From: an uncultured candidate division Zixibacteria bacterium
Lineage (GTDB): Bacteria > Zixibacteria > MSB-5A5 > GN15 > FEB-12
Length of the DNA: 5,496 nt
Direction of reading: 5' to 3'
Assembly (NCBI GenBank): GCA_913009765.1
Contig: CAJVYT010000301.1
Span: forward strand, 1-5,496
The position numbers and the translations under genes were made by a program. The notes below the pieces were generated by a model that saw nothing but the letters and a program-made list of their open reading frames with translations, ran no database searches and had not been told where the DNA came from. The first letter of the stretch is position 1. Each line of letters starts with the position of its first letter. This document shows positions 5,444-5,496 of this stretch, one piece after another.

Positions 5444-5496
5444 AAAATTATGCAATGGGAAAGATCGAATTATTTTAAAAAGCGATTCACGATATC

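Larger units (their letters stand above)
5150..5496. other. Right-end stretch with no convincing gene
   Basis: No reading frame on either strand has a credible start, ribosome binding site and family resemblance. A 72-codon + frame from a TTG at 5201 crosses a dispersed-repeat-like sequence and shows no recognisable domain. It holds a small inverted repeat with a TATAAT, a repeat-like segment and a promoter-like pair near the end, listed separately. No further attC is visible, so a cassette that starts at 5026 is not closed here. Confidence 0.6.

Overview
The window looks bacterial and moderately AT-rich (roughly 40% GC by eye). It has dense coding on the + strand, standard stop codons and accessory content throughout. 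I cannot assign a phylum. No core gene, tRNA or rRNA is present. It reads as a defence and mobile-gene region: a type I restriction subunit on the left and an integron-like cassette array on the right.

Left (1-2616): the 3' part of hsdR, the motor subunit of a type I restriction enzyme, open to the window edge. The helicase motor and C-terminal region are intact. The first 105 bases, however, encode the tail of a DUF559 (Vsr/PD-(D/E)XK-like) endonuclease domain. Two copies of a palindromic repeat follow, translated as S-P-S-G-R-G peptides, and the reading frame then runs straight into HsdR. The simplest reading is that a DUF559-plus-repeat element inserted in frame between the N-terminal and motor parts of HsdR. 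No hsdM or hsdS lies downstream.

Middle (2613-2869): the decayed C-terminal end of a tyrosine recombinase (Xer/integron-integrase type). It carries a frameshift and has lost the catalytic His/Arg box and the nucleophilic Tyr (now Cys). It is on the same strand as the following genes.

Right (2866-5496): a gene series separated by attC-like sites. First comes a HEPN-domain protein (R-x4-H motif), then an attC-like site (about 3457-3536). Next is a two-gene unit whose products I recognise as Nmad2 and Nmad3 (nucleotide modification associated domains), closed by a better attC (4927-5031) with an extrahelical base in its L arm. The next cassette opens with a good Shine-Dalgarno and the first residues of a GIY-YIG-family protein, which breaks off after about 18 residues. 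The last ~350 bases hold no convincing gene.

The most interesting candidate system is the Nmad2-Nmad3 pair carried as one mobile integron cassette beside a type I restriction gene and a HEPN gene. This suggests a nucleic-acid-modification-sensing or modification-linked defence module. That function is inference; the domain calls are from memory of the families and no search was run.
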